Below are positions 13,093 to 23,798 of a DNA stretch of 64,000 nucleotides, one piece after another (the first letter of the stretch is position 1; every line of letters starts with the position of its first letter). The translations under genes and the position numbers were made by a program. Under the pieces are notes generated by a model. The model worked only from the letters and a program-made list of their open reading frames with translations, did no database searches and was not told the DNA's origin. This DNA is from Vibrio gallicus (GTDB lineage: Bacteria; Pseudomonadota; Gammaproteobacteria; Enterobacterales; Vibrionaceae), in the NCBI RefSeq assembly GCF_024346875.1, contig NZ_AP024871.1, positions 2,046,001 to 2,110,000 on the forward strand, read 5' to 3'.

Positions 13093-15858
13093 ATGACAAG
13101 ATACGGCTTACGCGCGCGCGTAATCACATTGACCTTAGCTCCGACGTTAATTGTCGGATTGCTATTGAGCGTCTTTTTTACATCAAATAGATACAATGAC
13201 CTTGAATCTCAATTGATTACTGCCGGTACCAATATCGTCGAACCCTTGGCTATCGCCAGCGAGTTTGCCATGCTTCAGCAGAATCGGGAAGCAGTACGAC
13301 GCTTAATAAGCTATAGCCACCGAAAACACTCGGATGTGGTGCGTAGTATTGCGGTATTTGATGCAAAACATGAACTGTTCGTTACCTCCAACTTTCATCC
13401 CAATTTCGAAAGCTTGATGTTTCCTAAATCGAAACCCATCCCTATGCACAGTACGGTAGAGTTGATTGATACTAAATTGATAATCCGCTCTCCTATCATA
13501 GCTGAAGCGCAATACATAGCCCCCCAAGCCAATGCTAAAGAAGCCGACCAGGTATTAGGTTATATTGCGATAGAGCTCGACCTCTCCAGCCTACGCCTGC
13601 AACAATATCAAGAAATCGTAGTTGCACTGATTGTAATGTTCCTTGGGGTCGGTCTGTCTGCATTCTTTGCTTATCGCTTGATGCAAGATATTACCGCCCC
13701 AATCACACACCTTAAAAATAGTGTAGATCGCATTCGACGCGGACAACTCGATGTCCGAATTGAGGGCAAAATGCATGGCGAATTAAACTCCCTAAAAACG
13801 GGTATCAACGCTATGGCAATGTCTTTATCTGAATACCATATAGAGATGCAACACAGCATAGATCAGGCTACTTCCGATTTACGAGAAACCTTAGAACAGC
13901 TTGAGATCCAAAACGTCGAACTTGATATTGCTAAAAAACGAGCTCAAGAAGCGGCACGGGTAAAATCTGAGTTCTTGGCTAATATGTCCCACGAATTACG
14001 AACCCCACTTAACGGTGTAATTGGCTTTACTCGACAAATGCTCAAAACCAACCTTAGTCGCAGTCAAACCGATTATTTGCAAACCATAGAACACTCAGCC
14101 AACAGCCTACTTAACATCATCAATGATATTCTAGATTTCTCCAAGCTTGAAGCCGGTAAACTGCTGTTAGAAAACATCCCATTTGATATTCAAGAATCCC
14201 TTGAAGAGGTGGTCAATTTACAAGCTCCAAGTGCACATGATAAAGGGCTAGAACTGACGCTTAAAGTCGATCCTAAGATCCCGACTGGGGTTGTGGGTGA
14301 CTCATTACGTATTCAACAAGTCCTGACTAACCTTGTGGGCAACGCTATCAAGTTTACTGAGCGTGGTAATATTGATGTCTCTATTGAGCTGCGTTCACAA
14401 AAAGAAGATCAAGTTGAAATCCAGTTTATGATTCGAGATACCGGAATTGGTATTTCCGAGCGACAACAAGCACAGCTATTCCAAGCCTTTAGCCAAGCAG
14501 ATGCCAGCATCACTCGACGCTATGGTGGTACAGGACTAGGTTTGGTTATCACCCAGAAATTGGTACGTCAGATGGGAGGCGAAATCAGCTTAACCAGTCG
14601 CCTTCATCAAGGTTCCACATTCTGGTTTACTATCCGCCTTGCTACTACTGACCTCCCATTACAGCAGCTTGATCTCACTCCTATCCGAGAAAAAGATGTA
14701 TTACTTATTGAGCAGAATCTGCAAGCAGCTAATGTGGTGCAACAGGTTCTGACTCAAGAAGGTGTCGTTACGCAATATCGTTCAACGATACCAGAGCAGC
14801 TCACAGCACATGACTATATCGTGTATAGCCTGCCGATAAATGAGGTGTATAGTGAAACTGAGTTGATTGATTTTATTCACAAAGCCAAGGCGGTATCCCC
14901 TAACATCATTCTAGGCCTGCCAAGTAACCAGCTTGCGCTATCTGAGATGTTGATGTCACAACACTCTGTGACCTGTGTAATTAAGCCATTAACCAAGACT
15001 AAGTTAATGCAGGCCTTAGTTCATGGGCAAGAACTGCACTCCGCACCGTATATTAAGCCTGAACCGCTAATGCTAGAAAAGCTACCACTTAAGATAATGG
15101 CCGTTGATGACAATCCAGCTAACCTTAAACTTATCGACGCTCTATTAGAAGAACACGTTGATTCTGTCGTCACCTGCAGCAATGGTCACGATGCGGTAGC
15201 TGAAGCCAATAAACATCATTTCGATTTAATATTGATGGATATTCAGATGCCTGGAATGGATGGGGTCGCAGCGTGTGAGGCTATCAAAAATAGCACACTC
15301 AATGCCCAAACACCGGTTATCGCAGTCACAGCTCACGCCATGACGGGTGAACGCGATCGATTGCTCAACGCAGGCATGGATGACTACCTAACCAAACCTA
15401 TTGAAGAGCCTATTCTGCTTAACGTATTAAACCATTGGGGACGTAAAGAAGATAATAGCGAGTGCCAACCTATATCAGGGACAAAGGTTGACGATACAAA
15501 CCCGCAGCAAAATGATGTCATCATTGACTGGCAGATGGCATTAAAGCAATCAGCAAATAAGGAAGATCTCGCAAAAGAGATGTTACAGATGCTGGTAGAC
15601 TCTATTCCTGAAGTAAATAAGATTATTGAGCAGTCATTAGAAGAACAATCACTAGCTAAAGAGGAGCTACTTCATCACGTACATAAACTGCATGGCAGTA
15701 GCAGCTACTGTGGTGTACCTAAGCTAAAAAGCGCCTGTGCACAGGTAGAAAAAGCATTGCGCTCTGGAGCGAGCGTCGAAGATGTTGAGCCAGAATTGCT
15801 AGAGCTACAAGATGAAATAGAAAAGGTACAAACGACGGCTCGTTTGTACCTCAATTAG
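13093..15858 (+). CDS. barA: Hybrid sensor histidine kinase BarA/VarS
   Basis: Inner-membrane tripartite sensor kinase that feeds the UvrY/VarA response regulator and so the Csr system. Membrane segments at about residues 9-31 and 172-194 flank a periplasmic region; a HAMP domain follows. The phospho-accepting His300 is in ANMSHELRTPLNGVIGF; the ATPase domain has DTGIGI and GGTGLGLVI. After a degenerate receiver-like segment (about 535-655) comes a true receiver with phospho-acceptor Asp716 (LILMDIQMPGMDG), then a C-terminal Hpt domain with His864 (HKLHGSSSYCG). 921 residues, normal for VarS/BarA. No strong Shine-Dalgarno precedes the ATG. The last codons form a strong hairpin. Confidence 0.95.
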   Translation: MTRYGLRARVITLTLAPTLIVGLLLSVFFTSNRYNDLESQLITAGTNIVEPLAIASEFAMLQQNREAVRRLISYSHRKHSDVVRSIAVFDAKHELFVTSNFHPNFESLMFPKSKPIPMHSTVELIDTKLIIRSPIIAEAQYIAPQANAKEADQVLGYIAIELDLSSLRLQQYQEIVVALIVMFLGVGLSAFFAYRLMQDITAPITHLKNSVDRIRRGQLDVRIEGKMHGELNSLKTGINAMAMSLSEYHIEMQHSIDQATSDLRETLEQLEIQNVELDIAKKRAQEAARVKSEFLANMSHELRTPLNGVIGFTRQMLKTNLSRSQTDYLQTIEHSANSLLNIINDILDFSKLEAGKLLLENIPFDIQESLEEVVNLQAPSAHDKGLELTLKVDPKIPTGVVGDSLRIQQVLTNLVGNAIKFTERGNIDVSIELRSQKEDQVEIQFMIRDTGIGISERQQAQLFQAFSQADASITRRYGGTGLGLVITQKLVRQMGGEISLTSRLHQGSTFWFTIRLATTDLPLQQLDLTPIREKDVLLIEQNLQAANVVQQVLTQEGVVTQYRSTIPEQLTAHDYIVYSLPINEVYSETELIDFIHKAKAVSPNIILGLPSNQLALSEMLMSQHSVTCVIKPLTKTKLMQALVHGQELHSAPYIKPEPLMLEKLPLKIMAVDDNPANLKLIDALLEEHVDSVVTCSNGHDAVAEANKHHFDLILMDIQMPGMDGVAACEAIKNSTLNAQTPVIAVTAHAMTGERDRLLNAGMDDYLTKPIEEPILLNVLNHWGRKEDNSECQPISGTKVDDTNPQQNDVIIDWQMALKQSANKEDLAKEMLQMLVDSIPEVNKIIEQSLEEQSLAKEELLHHVHKLHGSSSYCGVPKLKSACAQVEKALRSGASVEDVEPELLELQDEIEKVQTTARLYLN
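15824..15851. terminator. Perfect hairpin inside the 3' end of barA
   Basis: A 12-bp perfect inverted repeat, AGGTACAAACGA / TCGTTTGTACCT around a CGGC loop. It is still inside barA coding sequence, whose stop is at 15856-15858, and lies 39 bases from the convergent acpS stop. No U-run follows on either strand, so intrinsic termination is uncertain; mRNA 3'-end protection is the alternative. Confidence 0.5.
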
Positions 15859-15889
15859 AGCCAAGCTTCCTACATGAAGTTAAGCGCAC

Positions 15890-16270
15890 TTAATCTTCTA
15901 AAATAACGGTCGCCACTGCATAGTGGCGCTCATCAGATATAGAGATGTGGTAGCGCTTAACTCCAAGGCTATCGGCAATTACCTTGGCTTGCCCAGATAA
16001 GGTAAGGCAAGGCTTCCCTAATGGATCATTATGGATCTCAAAGTCTTGAAAAGAGACGCCTTTGGAAATTCCAGTACCCAAAGCCTTAGATGCAGCCTCT
16101 TTGGCCGCAAAGCGTTTGGCTAGGTATTTTGCTTGAAAGCTTAAGCCGTCAAAATGACTCATCTCTGTTTCGGTAAGGATGCGCTGAGCAAATGGCTTTC
16201 CAGTTCGCGAGAGTGCTTTTGCAACTCGCTCGATCTCTGCGATATCCGTACCTAAACCAAGGATAGCCAT
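15890..16270 (-). CDS. acpS: Holo-[acyl-carrier-protein] synthase
   Basis: Transfers 4'-phosphopantetheine from CoA to apo-ACP. The Mg-binding Asp is in [14 protein letters not shown] (Asp9) and the second motif is [14 protein letters not shown] near residue 60. 126 residues, normal length. Its start overlaps the pdxJ stop, the conserved pdxJ-acpS coupling. It is the last gene of the minus-strand rpoE-to-acpS run and converges on barA. Confidence 0.97.
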   Translation of the reverse strand: MAILGLGTDIAEIERVAKALSRTGKPFAQRILTETEMSHFDGLSFQAKYLAKRFAAKEAASKALGTGISKGVSFQDFEIHNDPLGKPCLTLSGQAKVIADSLGVKRYHISISDERHYAVATVILED

Positions 16271-17001
16271 TAGCTACGAGCCTGCTCCATAATTTCTTTC
16301 ATATCAGCGACAGCCTTGTGCAGGCCATCAAATACAGCACGTCCCATAATAGAGTGTCCAATATTAAGCTCATATATCTCAGGCAGAGCTGCGATAGGCG
16401 CTACGTTGTGATAAGTCAATCCATGTCCAGCGTTGACCGTTAAACCTTGTTCAGAGGCATAACGAGCAGCTTGTGCAATACGATCGAGCTCTTTGTATAG
16501 AACATCATCCGTAGTTGCTTCAGAGTAGTGACCCGTATGCAGCTCAATGAAGGGGGCTCCTGCCGCTTTAGAGGCATCGATCTGAGACTGCTCAGGGTCG
16601 ATAAATAGAGAAACCTTAATTCCGGCTTGGGTTAGCTTTTGTGTTGCTGCCTTAATTTTTTCTAGATGCGTCACCACATCTAAACCACCTTCGGTTGTAA
16701 GCTCTTCGCGCTTTTCAGGTACTAGGCATACATACTCAGGCTTAGTGTCTAATGCAATCGCAACCATTTCATCGGTTACTGCCATCTCTAGATTCATTCG
16801 AGTCTGAATAGTTTCAGCTAGTAGGCGTACATCACGGTCTTTAATATGACGACGATCTTCACGCAGATGAATCGTGATGCCAGCAGCACCAGCCCGTTCT
16901 GCAATCTCTGCTGCATGTACAGGATCAGGATATTTGGTACCGCGTGCGTTTCGTAAGGTTGCTACATGGTCGATATTGACCCCAAGTAGAATTGAATTCA
17001 T
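16270..17001 (-). CDS. pdxJ: Pyridoxine 5'-phosphate synthase
   Basis: Condenses 1-deoxyxylulose 5-phosphate with 3-amino-2-oxopropyl phosphate in vitamin B6 synthesis. The TIM-barrel N-terminus [20 protein letters not shown] is diagnostic, with [12 protein letters not shown] and ELHTGHYSE later. 243 residues, typical. It overlaps recO by 4 bases and acpS by 1 base, so all three are likely translated as a coupled set. Confidence 0.97.
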   Translation of the reverse strand: MNSILLGVNIDHVATLRNARGTKYPDPVHAAEIAERAGAAGITIHLREDRRHIKDRDVRLLAETIQTRMNLEMAVTDEMVAIALDTKPEYVCLVPEKREELTTEGGLDVVTHLEKIKAATQKLTQAGIKVSLFIDPEQSQIDASKAAGAPFIELHTGHYSEATTDDVLYKELDRIAQAARYASEQGLTVNAGHGLTYHNVAPIAALPEIYELNIGHSIMGRAVFDGLHKAVADMKEIMEQARS

Positions 17002-17717
17002 TGTCCAATGCTCCGTGTGCGGGGAAGAAAAAGTTCCCTACTTTTTAATGGTTTGCCCCCAAGATAAGGCTTTAGGGCTATACGTGTAAAGCGCTTTGCC
17101 GCACTCAGTTGCGCTGGAGTTGTAAATCTGCGCTCTGCAATGGCAATTAGCTCATCACCGCTAAAGGTTAGGTTGTCTTTGCGCACTGAAGCGATAAAGC
17201 CCTGCTGTTCACGATATCGATAGGTCATTTTAGGATCCACAGGCTCACCACTGCCTGAGCAGTGTAAAAAATCAACCCCGTAACCTAATGATGTTAATAG
17301 AGCGAGCTCAAAGCGGCGCAAGGCAGGCTCTGGATTTTCCGCTTGGGCAAGTTCTGTTAAGGCGTGCAGATAGTCGATAAATAGCTCAGGATACGGCACC
17401 TCATAGGCGGTCACACGCGCCAGTATTTCATTGACGTACATTGCAGAATAAAGGAAAACACCGTTTAAAGGTAAGCCTAAGCTTATTGGTTCAGCTTGGC
17501 GCAGGGTTTTCATTGAGCCTGAGCCTGACCACTTTAGCAGCAAAGGTGTGAAGGGTTGTAGTGCCCCCTTTAACGGTGAGCGCTTACTACGACCACCTTT
17601 ACTCAATAAAGTCATCCGCCCGTAGTCTTCGGCAAAGACATCTAAGATGAGACTTGATTCTGTATAGGGGCGACGATGCAATACAAAGCAACGCTGAAAG
17701 CCATCAATTACACTCAT
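16998..17717 (-). CDS. recO: DNA repair protein RecO
   Basis: Recombination mediator of the RecFOR pathway that helps load RecA on SSB-coated DNA. The N-terminal OB-fold segment reads [20 protein letters not shown] and [20 protein letters not shown]. The ATG at 17717 gives 239 residues (MSVIDGFQR); it has a weak GAG Shine-Dalgarno. An in-frame TTG at 17735 lies inside the terminator U-run and is rejected. The start is only 17 bases from the era terminator, and pdxJ follows with a 4-base overlap. Confidence 0.93.
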   Translation of the reverse strand: MSVIDGFQRCFVLHRRPYTESSLILDVFAEDYGRMTLLSKGGRSKRSPLKGALQPFTPLLLKWSGSGSMKTLRQAEPISLGLPLNGVFLYSAMYVNEILARVTAYEVPYPELFIDYLHALTELAQAENPEPALRRFELALLTSLGYGVDFLHCSGSGEPVDPKMTYRYREQQGFIASVRKDNLTFSGDELIAIAERRFTTPAQLSAAKRFTRIALKPYLGGKPLKSRELFLPRTRSIGQ

Positions 17718-17733
17718 TAGCTCAACACACCAC

Positions 17734-17763
17734 AAAAAACTCCACCGCAGTGGGTGGAGTTTT
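17734..17763 (-). terminator. Intrinsic terminator between era and recO
   Basis: A 10-bp perfect stem AAACTCCACC / GGTGGAGTTT with a 6-base loop (17737-17762), flanked by six U on the minus strand and four on the plus strand. It lies 8 bases after the era stop and just ahead of recO, in the middle of an apparently continuous gene run. Confidence 0.85.
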
Positions 17764-17770
17764 ATTTACG

Positions 17771-18757
17771 TTATAGGTCGTCCATATAACCAAGAGAGCG
17801 CAATGCTCGTTCGTCATCGGCCCAACCTGATTTAACCTTAACCCAAGTCTCAAGATAGACTTTTCGGCCAAATAGTTCTTCCATATCAAGGCGAGCTTCT
17901 CGACCTATGGTCTTGATTTTATCTCCGCCTTTGCCAATGACCATTTTCTTCTGGCCACTACGCTCAACTAAGATAAGGGCGTTAATATGAAAACCATCGT
18001 TATCTGGATTATAGTCAAAGCGTTCAATTTCGACCGTTACTGAATATGGAAGCTCATCGCCAGTAAAACGCATCAGTTTCTCGCGAACGATCTCTGAAGC
18101 CATAAAGCGCTGCGAACGATCAGTCACATACTCTTCAGGAAAGTGGTGAACGGCTTTAGGAAGGTGTTCACGTACATGCTTGCGCAGAACCTCTGTATTC
18201 TTGCCTTGTTTAGCAGAGATAGGCACGATATCAACAAAGTCCATCATTTCTGATAGTTGCTGCATATGGCTCATCACTAGGTTGCGATCTTTAACCTGAT
18301 CAACCTTGTTGATACAAAGAACTACTGGGAAGTTAGCCGCTCTCAGTTTATTGAGCACCATCTCATCATCTGCAGTCCAGTGTGTACCATCAACTAAGAA
18401 GAACACTAAGTTTACATCGCTTAAGCTACTGTTGGCGGCTCTATTCATTAAGCGGTTAATAGCACGCTTTTCTTCGATATGTAGGCCTGGAGTATCAACA
18501 AATATAGCTTGATAATCCCCATCGGTATCCACACCCATAATGCGGTGACGGGTAGTTTGTGGCTTACGTGATGTAATTGAGATCTTCTGACCAAGTAGAT
18601 GGTTAAGTAGCGTTGACTTACCAACGTTTGGTCTACCTACAATCGCAATAAATCCACAGTGTTGGTTCTCTTCTGAGGTAGTTTTTTGCTGATTGTGAGA
18701 TGCAAAATATGCATCAAGATCAATTTCTTGCTCTTCTGAGTTATCGTGATCAGACAT
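17771..18757 (-). CDS. era: GTPase Era
   Basis: Ras-like GTPase needed for 16S rRNA processing and 30S assembly. GTP motifs: GRPNVGKST (G1), DTPGLH (G3), NKVD (G4). The C-terminal KH domain contains [20 protein letters not shown]. 328 residues; the extra roughly 27 residues over E. coli Era are an acidic N-terminal extension ([17 protein letters not shown]) that I recall also in other vibrio Era proteins. It overlaps rnc by 8 bases, the conserved rnc-era pairing. Confidence 0.96.
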   Translation of the reverse strand: MSDHDNSEEQEIDLDAYFASHNQQKTTSEENQHCGFIAIVGRPNVGKSTLLNHLLGQKISITSRKPQTTRHRIMGVDTDGDYQAIFVDTPGLHIEEKRAINRLMNRAANSSLSDVNLVFFLVDGTHWTADDEMVLNKLRAANFPVVLCINKVDQVKDRNLVMSHMQQLSEMMDFVDIVPISAKQGKNTEVLRKHVREHLPKAVHHFPEEYVTDRSQRFMASEIVREKLMRFTGDELPYSVTVEIERFDYNPDNDGFHINALILVERSGQKKMVIGKGGDKIKTIGREARLDMEELFGRKVYLETWVKVKSGWADDERALRSLGYMDDL

Positions 18758-19427
18758 TCGTTAGTTTCTCCAATGCAAGTTCAGCAGCGGCTTGCTCTGC
18801 CTTACGACGGCTAGTACCAACCCCTTTTATAGGTTGTGCAATTCCGTCTACAGCACACATAACGGTAAACTCTTGGTTGTGAGCTTCACCCTTAATTCTA
18901 GTCACTTCATAGCTAGGTAGCGCTTTACGTCTGCCTTGTAGAAACTCTTGAAGGCGTGTTTTAGGATCTTTTTGTGATACACCTGGCTGAATAGATTCAA
19001 GGCGTGACTTGTACCACCCCAATACAACTTTACGCACGCTTTCAGTATCACTGTCTAGGTAAACTGAACCTATAATGGCTTCAACTGCATCCGCCAAGAT
19101 AGATTCGCGTCGGAATCCGCCGCTTTTTAGCTCACCTGGACCTAATTTTAAGTAGTCACCTAGCTCGAATTCTCGCGCCAGTTCAGCCAAGGTTTTACCT
19201 CGAACTAAGGTCGCACGCATACGACTCATATCACCTTCGTTTACCTTAGGAAAACGGTGATACAGATCATCAGTGATAACAAAACTTAAAATTGAATCGC
19301 CCAGAAACTCTAGTCGTTCATTGTGTTTCCCATTGGCACTCCTATGAGTGAGTGCCAATAATAGGTTATCCATATCTTGATATTTATAACCTATGCATCT
19401 TTCTAATCTTGATAGTTGAGAATTCAT
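18750..19427 (-). CDS. rnc: Ribonuclease III
   Basis: Double-strand-specific RNase that processes rRNA precursors and some mRNAs. The signature [15 protein letters not shown] carries the metal-binding acidic residues (about 38-45), with the second site in [15 protein letters not shown] dsRNA-binding domain occupies about 155-222 ([24 protein letters not shown]). 225 residues, normal. It follows lepB by 9 bases and overlaps era. In E. coli RNase III cleaves its own leader; I did not identify such a site here. Confidence 0.97.
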   Translation of the reverse strand: MNSQLSRLERCIGYKYQDMDNLLLALTHRSANGKHNERLEFLGDSILSFVITDDLYHRFPKVNEGDMSRMRATLVRGKTLAELAREFELGDYLKLGPGELKSGGFRRESILADAVEAIIGSVYLDSDTESVRKVVLGWYKSRLESIQPGVSQKDPKTRLQEFLQGRRKALPSYEVTRIKGEAHNQEFTVMCAVDGIAQPIKGVGTSRRKAEQAAAELALEKLTNV

Positions 19428-19436
19428 ACTCTCTAA

Positions 19437-20333
19437 TTACTCTATGCCGCCAATGCGGTTGAAACGAATTCCAGTAGGAATCCAAGATGGCAGAATACTG
19501 TCTTGGCCACGATCAAATTCGAAGCTAATCCAGATACCCACCGCTTTACCAACGAAGTTGGCTTCAGGAACAAAACCCCAATAACGGCTATCTGCGCTAT
19601 TGTCTCGGTTATCTCCCATCATGAAATAATGACCTTGTGGTACAACCCATTCATTCACACCAGAGCGAGGCTGATACGCTGCTACATTGTCTTGGCGTAA
19701 AGGGTTTACCAAGATTTGGTGTTTATGTTGGCCTAGTTTCTCATCGAGGCGAATCAAGGGAATATTATTTTGAGTAAATTCGCTTTCTTCATAATTGGTC
19801 AACGCCACGATATTACATTGAGTTTCACCTTTTGGCTGAACACAGATTTGCTTATCTCTTGAGTAGCGAACCGTATCACCAGGCAACCCAACCACACGTT
19901 TAATGTAGTCAATATTTGGTTGAGGTGGAAACTTAAACACAGCGATATCACCGCGTTGTGGCTTACCGGTTTCAACTAATGTTGAACGGAATACAGGGTC
20001 TTTAAGGCCATATGTATATTTTTCAACAACAATGAAATCACCAACCAATAGAGTTGGCATCATTGAACCCGATGGGATCTGGAATGGCTCATAAATAAAT
20101 GAACGCAATATCAATACAAACGCAATCACAGGGAAAATAGATACGCTGTTTTCGATCCACCACGGTTGCATTGAGATCTTAGCCTTGGTTTGCTCATCCA
20201 GTGAATTGGTTTGAGCCTCAACCTCAGCTACCTTAGCCTGACGTTGCTTACTCCACTTTAGCTTTTCCAAAGCATAAACAACACCTGTCACCAAAGTCAC
20301 GATAACTAGGATTAAAGAAAACGTGTTAGCCAT
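19437..20333 (-). CDS. lepB: Signal peptidase I
   Basis: Inner-membrane serine protease that removes signal peptides from exported proteins. Membrane segments at about residues 3-21 and 57-76. The catalytic Ser is in PSGSMMPTL and the catalytic Lys in YIKRVVGLPGD; the third family box GDNRDNSADSRYWGFVP is present. Start: two ATGs lie 6 bases apart; AAGGGA is correctly spaced from the inner one (20333, MANTFSL), giving 298 residues, while it abuts the outer one (20339). Second gene of the lepA-lepB-rnc-era set. Confidence 0.95.
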   Translation of the reverse strand: MANTFSLILVIVTLVTGVVYALEKLKWSKQRQAKVAEVEAQTNSLDEQTKAKISMQPWWIENSVSIFPVIAFVLILRSFIYEPFQIPSGSMMPTLLVGDFIVVEKYTYGLKDPVFRSTLVETGKPQRGDIAVFKFPPQPNIDYIKRVVGLPGDTVRYSRDKQICVQPKGETQCNIVALTNYEESEFTQNNIPLIRLDEKLGQHKHQILVNPLRQDNVAAYQPRSGVNEWVVPQGHYFMMGDNRDNSADSRYWGFVPEANFVGKAVGIWISFEFDRGQDSILPSWIPTGIRFNRIGGIE

Positions 20334-20368
20334 TAACATCCCTTAAATTACAAGTTTCTAAAACAACG

Positions 20369-20399
20369 AAAGTGAAAGAGTCATCGACCCTTTCACTTT
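20369..20399 (-). terminator. Hairpin between lepA and lepB, probable terminator/attenuator
   Basis: A 10-bp stem AAAGTGAAAG / CTTTCACTTT with a short GG/CT extension. On the minus strand it is followed by CGTTGTTTT, a weak U-tract. It lies 31 bases after the lepA stop and would only partly stop transcription into lepB. Confidence 0.65.
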
Positions 20400-20429
20400 T
20401 ACAAAATAAATTACTATTGATTCAATAAA

Positions 20430-22223
20430 TTAATCTTTACCGACATGCAAAATAGCTAAGAACGCTTCTTGTGGTAACTCTACGTTACCAATTTGCTTCA
20501 TGCGTTTCTTACCTTCTTTCTGCTTCTTCAATAGTTTTTTCTTACGGCTCACATCCCCGCCATAACATTTTGCGATTACGTTTTTACGCAACTGTTTCAC
20601 AGTTGAACGCGCAATGATGTGGTTACCGATTGCCGCTTGAATAGCGATATCAAACATCTGACGAGGAATAAATTCCTTCATCTTTTCAACTAATAGTCGA
20701 CCACGATTTTGAGAATTGTCTTTATGGGTAATGATAGCCAGTGCATCGACAGTATCACCATTGAGCAATACATCAACACGCACCATATTTGACTGAGCAT
20801 AGCGTTGGAAGCTGTAATCCAATGATGCATAACCACGAGAGGTAGATTTCAAACGGTCAAAAAAGTCGAGAACCACTTCTGCCATTGGCAGATCGTAGGT
20901 TAATGCCACTTGATTGCCGTGATAAACCATATCAACCTGAATACCACGTTTTTCAACACATAAGGTGATCACGTTACCTAGGTAATCTGACGGTACCAAG
21001 ATATTACAACGAGCGATGGGCTCACGGATCTCTTCGAGGTCATTTACCGCTGGCAGTTTAGCTGGGCTATCCACATATAGTGTCTCGCCATTGGTTTTAA
21101 CTACCTCATATACCACCGTTGGTGCTGTAGTGATAAGGTCTAGATCGTATTCACGCTCGAGACGCTCTTGGATAACTTCCATATGAAGCATACCCAAGAA
21201 ACCACAACGGAAACCAAAGCCTAGTGCAGCTGAACTCTCTGGCTCATAGAACAATGAAGCATCATTAAGGCTTAACTTACCTAATGCATCACGGAAGTTC
21301 TCATAGTCATCAGAAGATACAGGGAATAAACCGGCATATACCTGTGGCTTCACTTTTTTGAATCCAGGTAGTGCCGTTTCACAGCCGCCTTTAGCGTGAG
21401 TTAGGGTATCGCCTACTGGCGCGCCTAGGATGTCTTTAATGCCACATACTACCCAGCCTACTTCACCAGTATTTAGCTCGGTTGTATCAAGCTGTTTTGG
21501 CGTAAAGATACCGATGCGGTCAATGCCCCAAACTTGGCCTGTACTCATTACTTTGATCTTGTCGTTCTTCTTAAGCTTACCGTGTTTTACACGCACTAGA
21601 GATACAACGCCAAGATAGTTATCAAACCATGAATCAATGATCAGTGCTTGCAGTGGCCCTTCAGGGTCACCTTCTGGCGCTGGAATAGAGCTAACGATGG
21701 TCTCAAGAACTTCATCAACACCGACGCCTGTCTTAGCAGAACAGCGAGTTGCTTCCATCGCGTCAATGCCAACGATCTCTTCGATTTCTTCTGCGACACG
21801 CTCTGGATCAGCGGCTGGAAGGTCAATCTTATTCAAGATTGGCACTACCTCTAGATCCATTTCGATTGCGGTGTAACAGTTAGCAAGGGTCTGAGCTTCA
21901 ACGCCTTGACCTGCATCGACCACCAATAGCGCACCTTCACAAGCCGCTAATGAACGAGATACTTCGTATGAGAAGTCAACGTGTCCTGGGGTATCGATGA
22001 AGTTTAATTGGTATGTTTCCCCATCACTAGCTTTATAATCTAGAGTAACACTCTGTGATTTAATAGTGATGCCACGTTCTCTTTCTAGATCCATAGAATC
22101 AAGAACTTGCGCTTCCATTTCGCGGTCACTTAAGCCACCACAAACTTGGATTAAGCGATCCGATAGGGTGGATTTACCATGGTCAATGTGGGCGATAATC
22201 GAAAAGTTACGAATGTTCTTCAT
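20430..22223 (-). CDS. lepA: Elongation factor 4 (LepA)
   Basis: Ribosome-bound GTPase related to EF-G. GTP motifs AHIDHGKST (G1), DTPGHVDF (G3) and NKIDLP (G4) are intact; the C-terminal LepA-specific domain ends near [21 protein letters not shown]. 597 residues, typical. It starts with [17 protein letters not shown]. It follows rseC by 139 bases on the same strand and precedes lepB. Confidence 0.97.
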   Translation of the reverse strand: MKNIRNFSIIAHIDHGKSTLSDRLIQVCGGLSDREMEAQVLDSMDLERERGITIKSQSVTLDYKASDGETYQLNFIDTPGHVDFSYEVSRSLAACEGALLVVDAGQGVEAQTLANCYTAIEMDLEVVPILNKIDLPAADPERVAEEIEEIVGIDAMEATRCSAKTGVGVDEVLETIVSSIPAPEGDPEGPLQALIIDSWFDNYLGVVSLVRVKHGKLKKNDKIKVMSTGQVWGIDRIGIFTPKQLDTTELNTGEVGWVVCGIKDILGAPVGDTLTHAKGGCETALPGFKKVKPQVYAGLFPVSSDDYENFRDALGKLSLNDASLFYEPESSAALGFGFRCGFLGMLHMEVIQERLEREYDLDLITTAPTVVYEVVKTNGETLYVDSPAKLPAVNDLEEIREPIARCNILVPSDYLGNVITLCVEKRGIQVDMVYHGNQVALTYDLPMAEVVLDFFDRLKSTSRGYASLDYSFQRYAQSNMVRVDVLLNGDTVDALAIITHKDNSQNRGRLLVEKMKEFIPRQMFDIAIQAAIGNHIIARSTVKQLRKNVIAKCYGGDVSRKKKLLKKQKEGKKRMKQIGNVELPQEAFLAILHVGKD

Positions 22224-22362
22224 AGTTGAATGCAGTTAGACTCTTGCTAATTGAAAGGGAAATGTAGAGATACATTTTACTTAAGTGGGCAGATTCTACC
22301 TAATTTCGGCCTTGGTAGCCATAGCCAAGTGATTTGGAACTGAGCTTAGGTTGTGATTATCT

Positions 22363-22842
22363 CTATTTTACTTCGACAGCTTGACCTAAGGCGCGCACCA
22401 GTGTGACCTTCTGGTCTGCCTGGCTACTCTGCAGGTAGACTTTTACAACATAACCGCTAACTAGCGCCCCAGCGACACCTAATAAAATACTTGGCCATTC
22501 GACATCGCCTAGCATCAAATTAGATATCCAATTACCAATTGCAGCGCCAATCATTAATCCGAATAAAGGAACCAAATAGACGATAGATGCTACAGACAAT
22601 AGCTCTTTCTCTGGTAAGCCAATCTCAATTACATCCCCCACCGACAAAGCGTGCGATGTATTAAGCGTCCAAGCGTGTTGGCGATTACCAATTGCTTTGG
22701 TCACTTGCCCTGTTGCACAATGCGACTTTGAAGCACATCCATTACAACTGGTTTGCTGTTCACATGACAGACCAACCAAAAAGTTAGCCGAATTTTTAGG
22801 ATCCGGCGTAACAGATGTCACAACAGCCAGTGCCTGCATCAT
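22363..22842 (-). CDS. rseC: Sigma-E factor regulatory protein RseC
   Basis: Inner-membrane protein encoded with sigma-E; a positive modulator in E. coli and also linked to Rsx/SoxR reduction. Four cysteines cluster in the N-terminal part (CEQQTSCNGCASKSHC, about residues 29-44), and two membrane segments follow (about 84-104 and 110-130). 159 residues, normal. The start overlaps the rseB stop by 4 bases. Confidence 0.94.
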   Translation of the reverse strand: MMQALAVVTSVTPDPKNSANFLVGLSCEQQTSCNGCASKSHCATGQVTKAIGNRQHAWTLNTSHALSVGDVIEIGLPEKELLSVASIVYLVPLFGLMIGAAIGNWISNLMLGDVEWPSILLGVAGALVSGYVVKVYLQSSQADQKVTLVRALGQAVEVK

Positions 22843-23798
22843 TGGGAAGCTACCGCATTAAACGTGACAGAATGAAGGATTCTTTCTGCTGTACTTGGAG
22901 GAATATCCCCAATAACGATAACTTCATGTTTATCGACAATACCGCTTTGCAGGGTTCTTCGCCCTTGGCGTACTAATTGACGCTTAAGTGAGTAATCATC
23001 TTCGGGTGCAACATAGATAGAAAACTGAAACACGCCATCGGTATAGATTTGACTTTCAACCACGCGGTTTGAGCCAAATAGAGGATGACTCTGTATTTTC
23101 TTGCTATTGAACCCTTGAGGCATCCATGTCACCTGCCAAGCTACTTGCTTGGTATTACTTTTAGGCAAGGTTACAAGTTCAGGCAAAGCCGCACCTTCTA
23201 AGCCTTTCATTATTGGCACAAGATGGTCGGTAACAGAGTAAGAAACCGTACGATACTGCTCCAATACTTCCCCATCTCGGTCTATCAAATCGGCTCGAAG
23301 TGGTAAGCTAGTGTGCTCATCAATCCACACTATGTATGAGTATCTCTGTCCATCTTTAGGTACGACACGAATTACATCGGTTGCAGAGCCTGCCTCACGA
23401 GCACGCCCGACCTTTACAATATCGTAGTTATCTTTAAGGTCTTGGACATCCACTTTTAGCATTGGCATTAAGGGTGCAACCATACGGTCTGATGCAATAG
23501 TGAAGGGATCGATACCCGGTTCAATATAGCTAACTTGACTGCCACGTTGAATAACCTCTCGTACCGGTCCACTTAGGTAAACTAGCTGAGCTAGATGCTT
23601 ACCATTGTCGTTAGCTTGACGATACACTAAAGGCTCAATACTGCCCTTTCGAATCAGTACATAAGACATTTCATAATTAAGAGACTGACTCGCTTCGCTC
23701 ATCTTATCCAATAGCGTCGACGCACCGTCATCAGCCAACGCAACAGTTGATAGGGAGAGACTGATCAGTGCTGCGGCACTGGCCAGGAATTTTTTCAT
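22839..23798 (-). CDS. rseB: Sigma-E factor regulatory protein RseB (MucB family)
   Basis: Periplasmic protein that binds the RseA periplasmic domain and blocks its cleavage until off-pathway lipopolysaccharide or outer-membrane protein signals appear. A signal peptide covers about residues 1-22 (LASAAALISLSLSTVALA). The MucB/RseB N-terminal lipoprotein-like fold and C-terminal domain are recognisable by family sequence such as SYVLIRKGSIEPLVYRQ. 319 residues. Its start overlaps the rseA stop by 4 bases and its stop overlaps rseC by 4 bases. Confidence 0.95.
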   Translation of the reverse strand: MKKFLASAAALISLSLSTVALADDGASTLLDKMSEASQSLNYEMSYVLIRKGSIEPLVYRQANDNGKHLAQLVYLSGPVREVIQRGSQVSYIEPGIDPFTIASDRMVAPLMPMLKVDVQDLKDNYDIVKVGRAREAGSATDVIRVVPKDGQRYSYIVWIDEHTSLPLRADLIDRDGEVLEQYRTVSYSVTDHLVPIMKGLEGAALPELVTLPKSNTKQVAWQVTWMPQGFNSKKIQSHPLFGSNRVVESQIYTDGVFQFSIYVAPEDDYSLKRQLVRQGRRTLQSGIVDKHEVIVIGDIPPSTAERILHSVTFNAVASQ

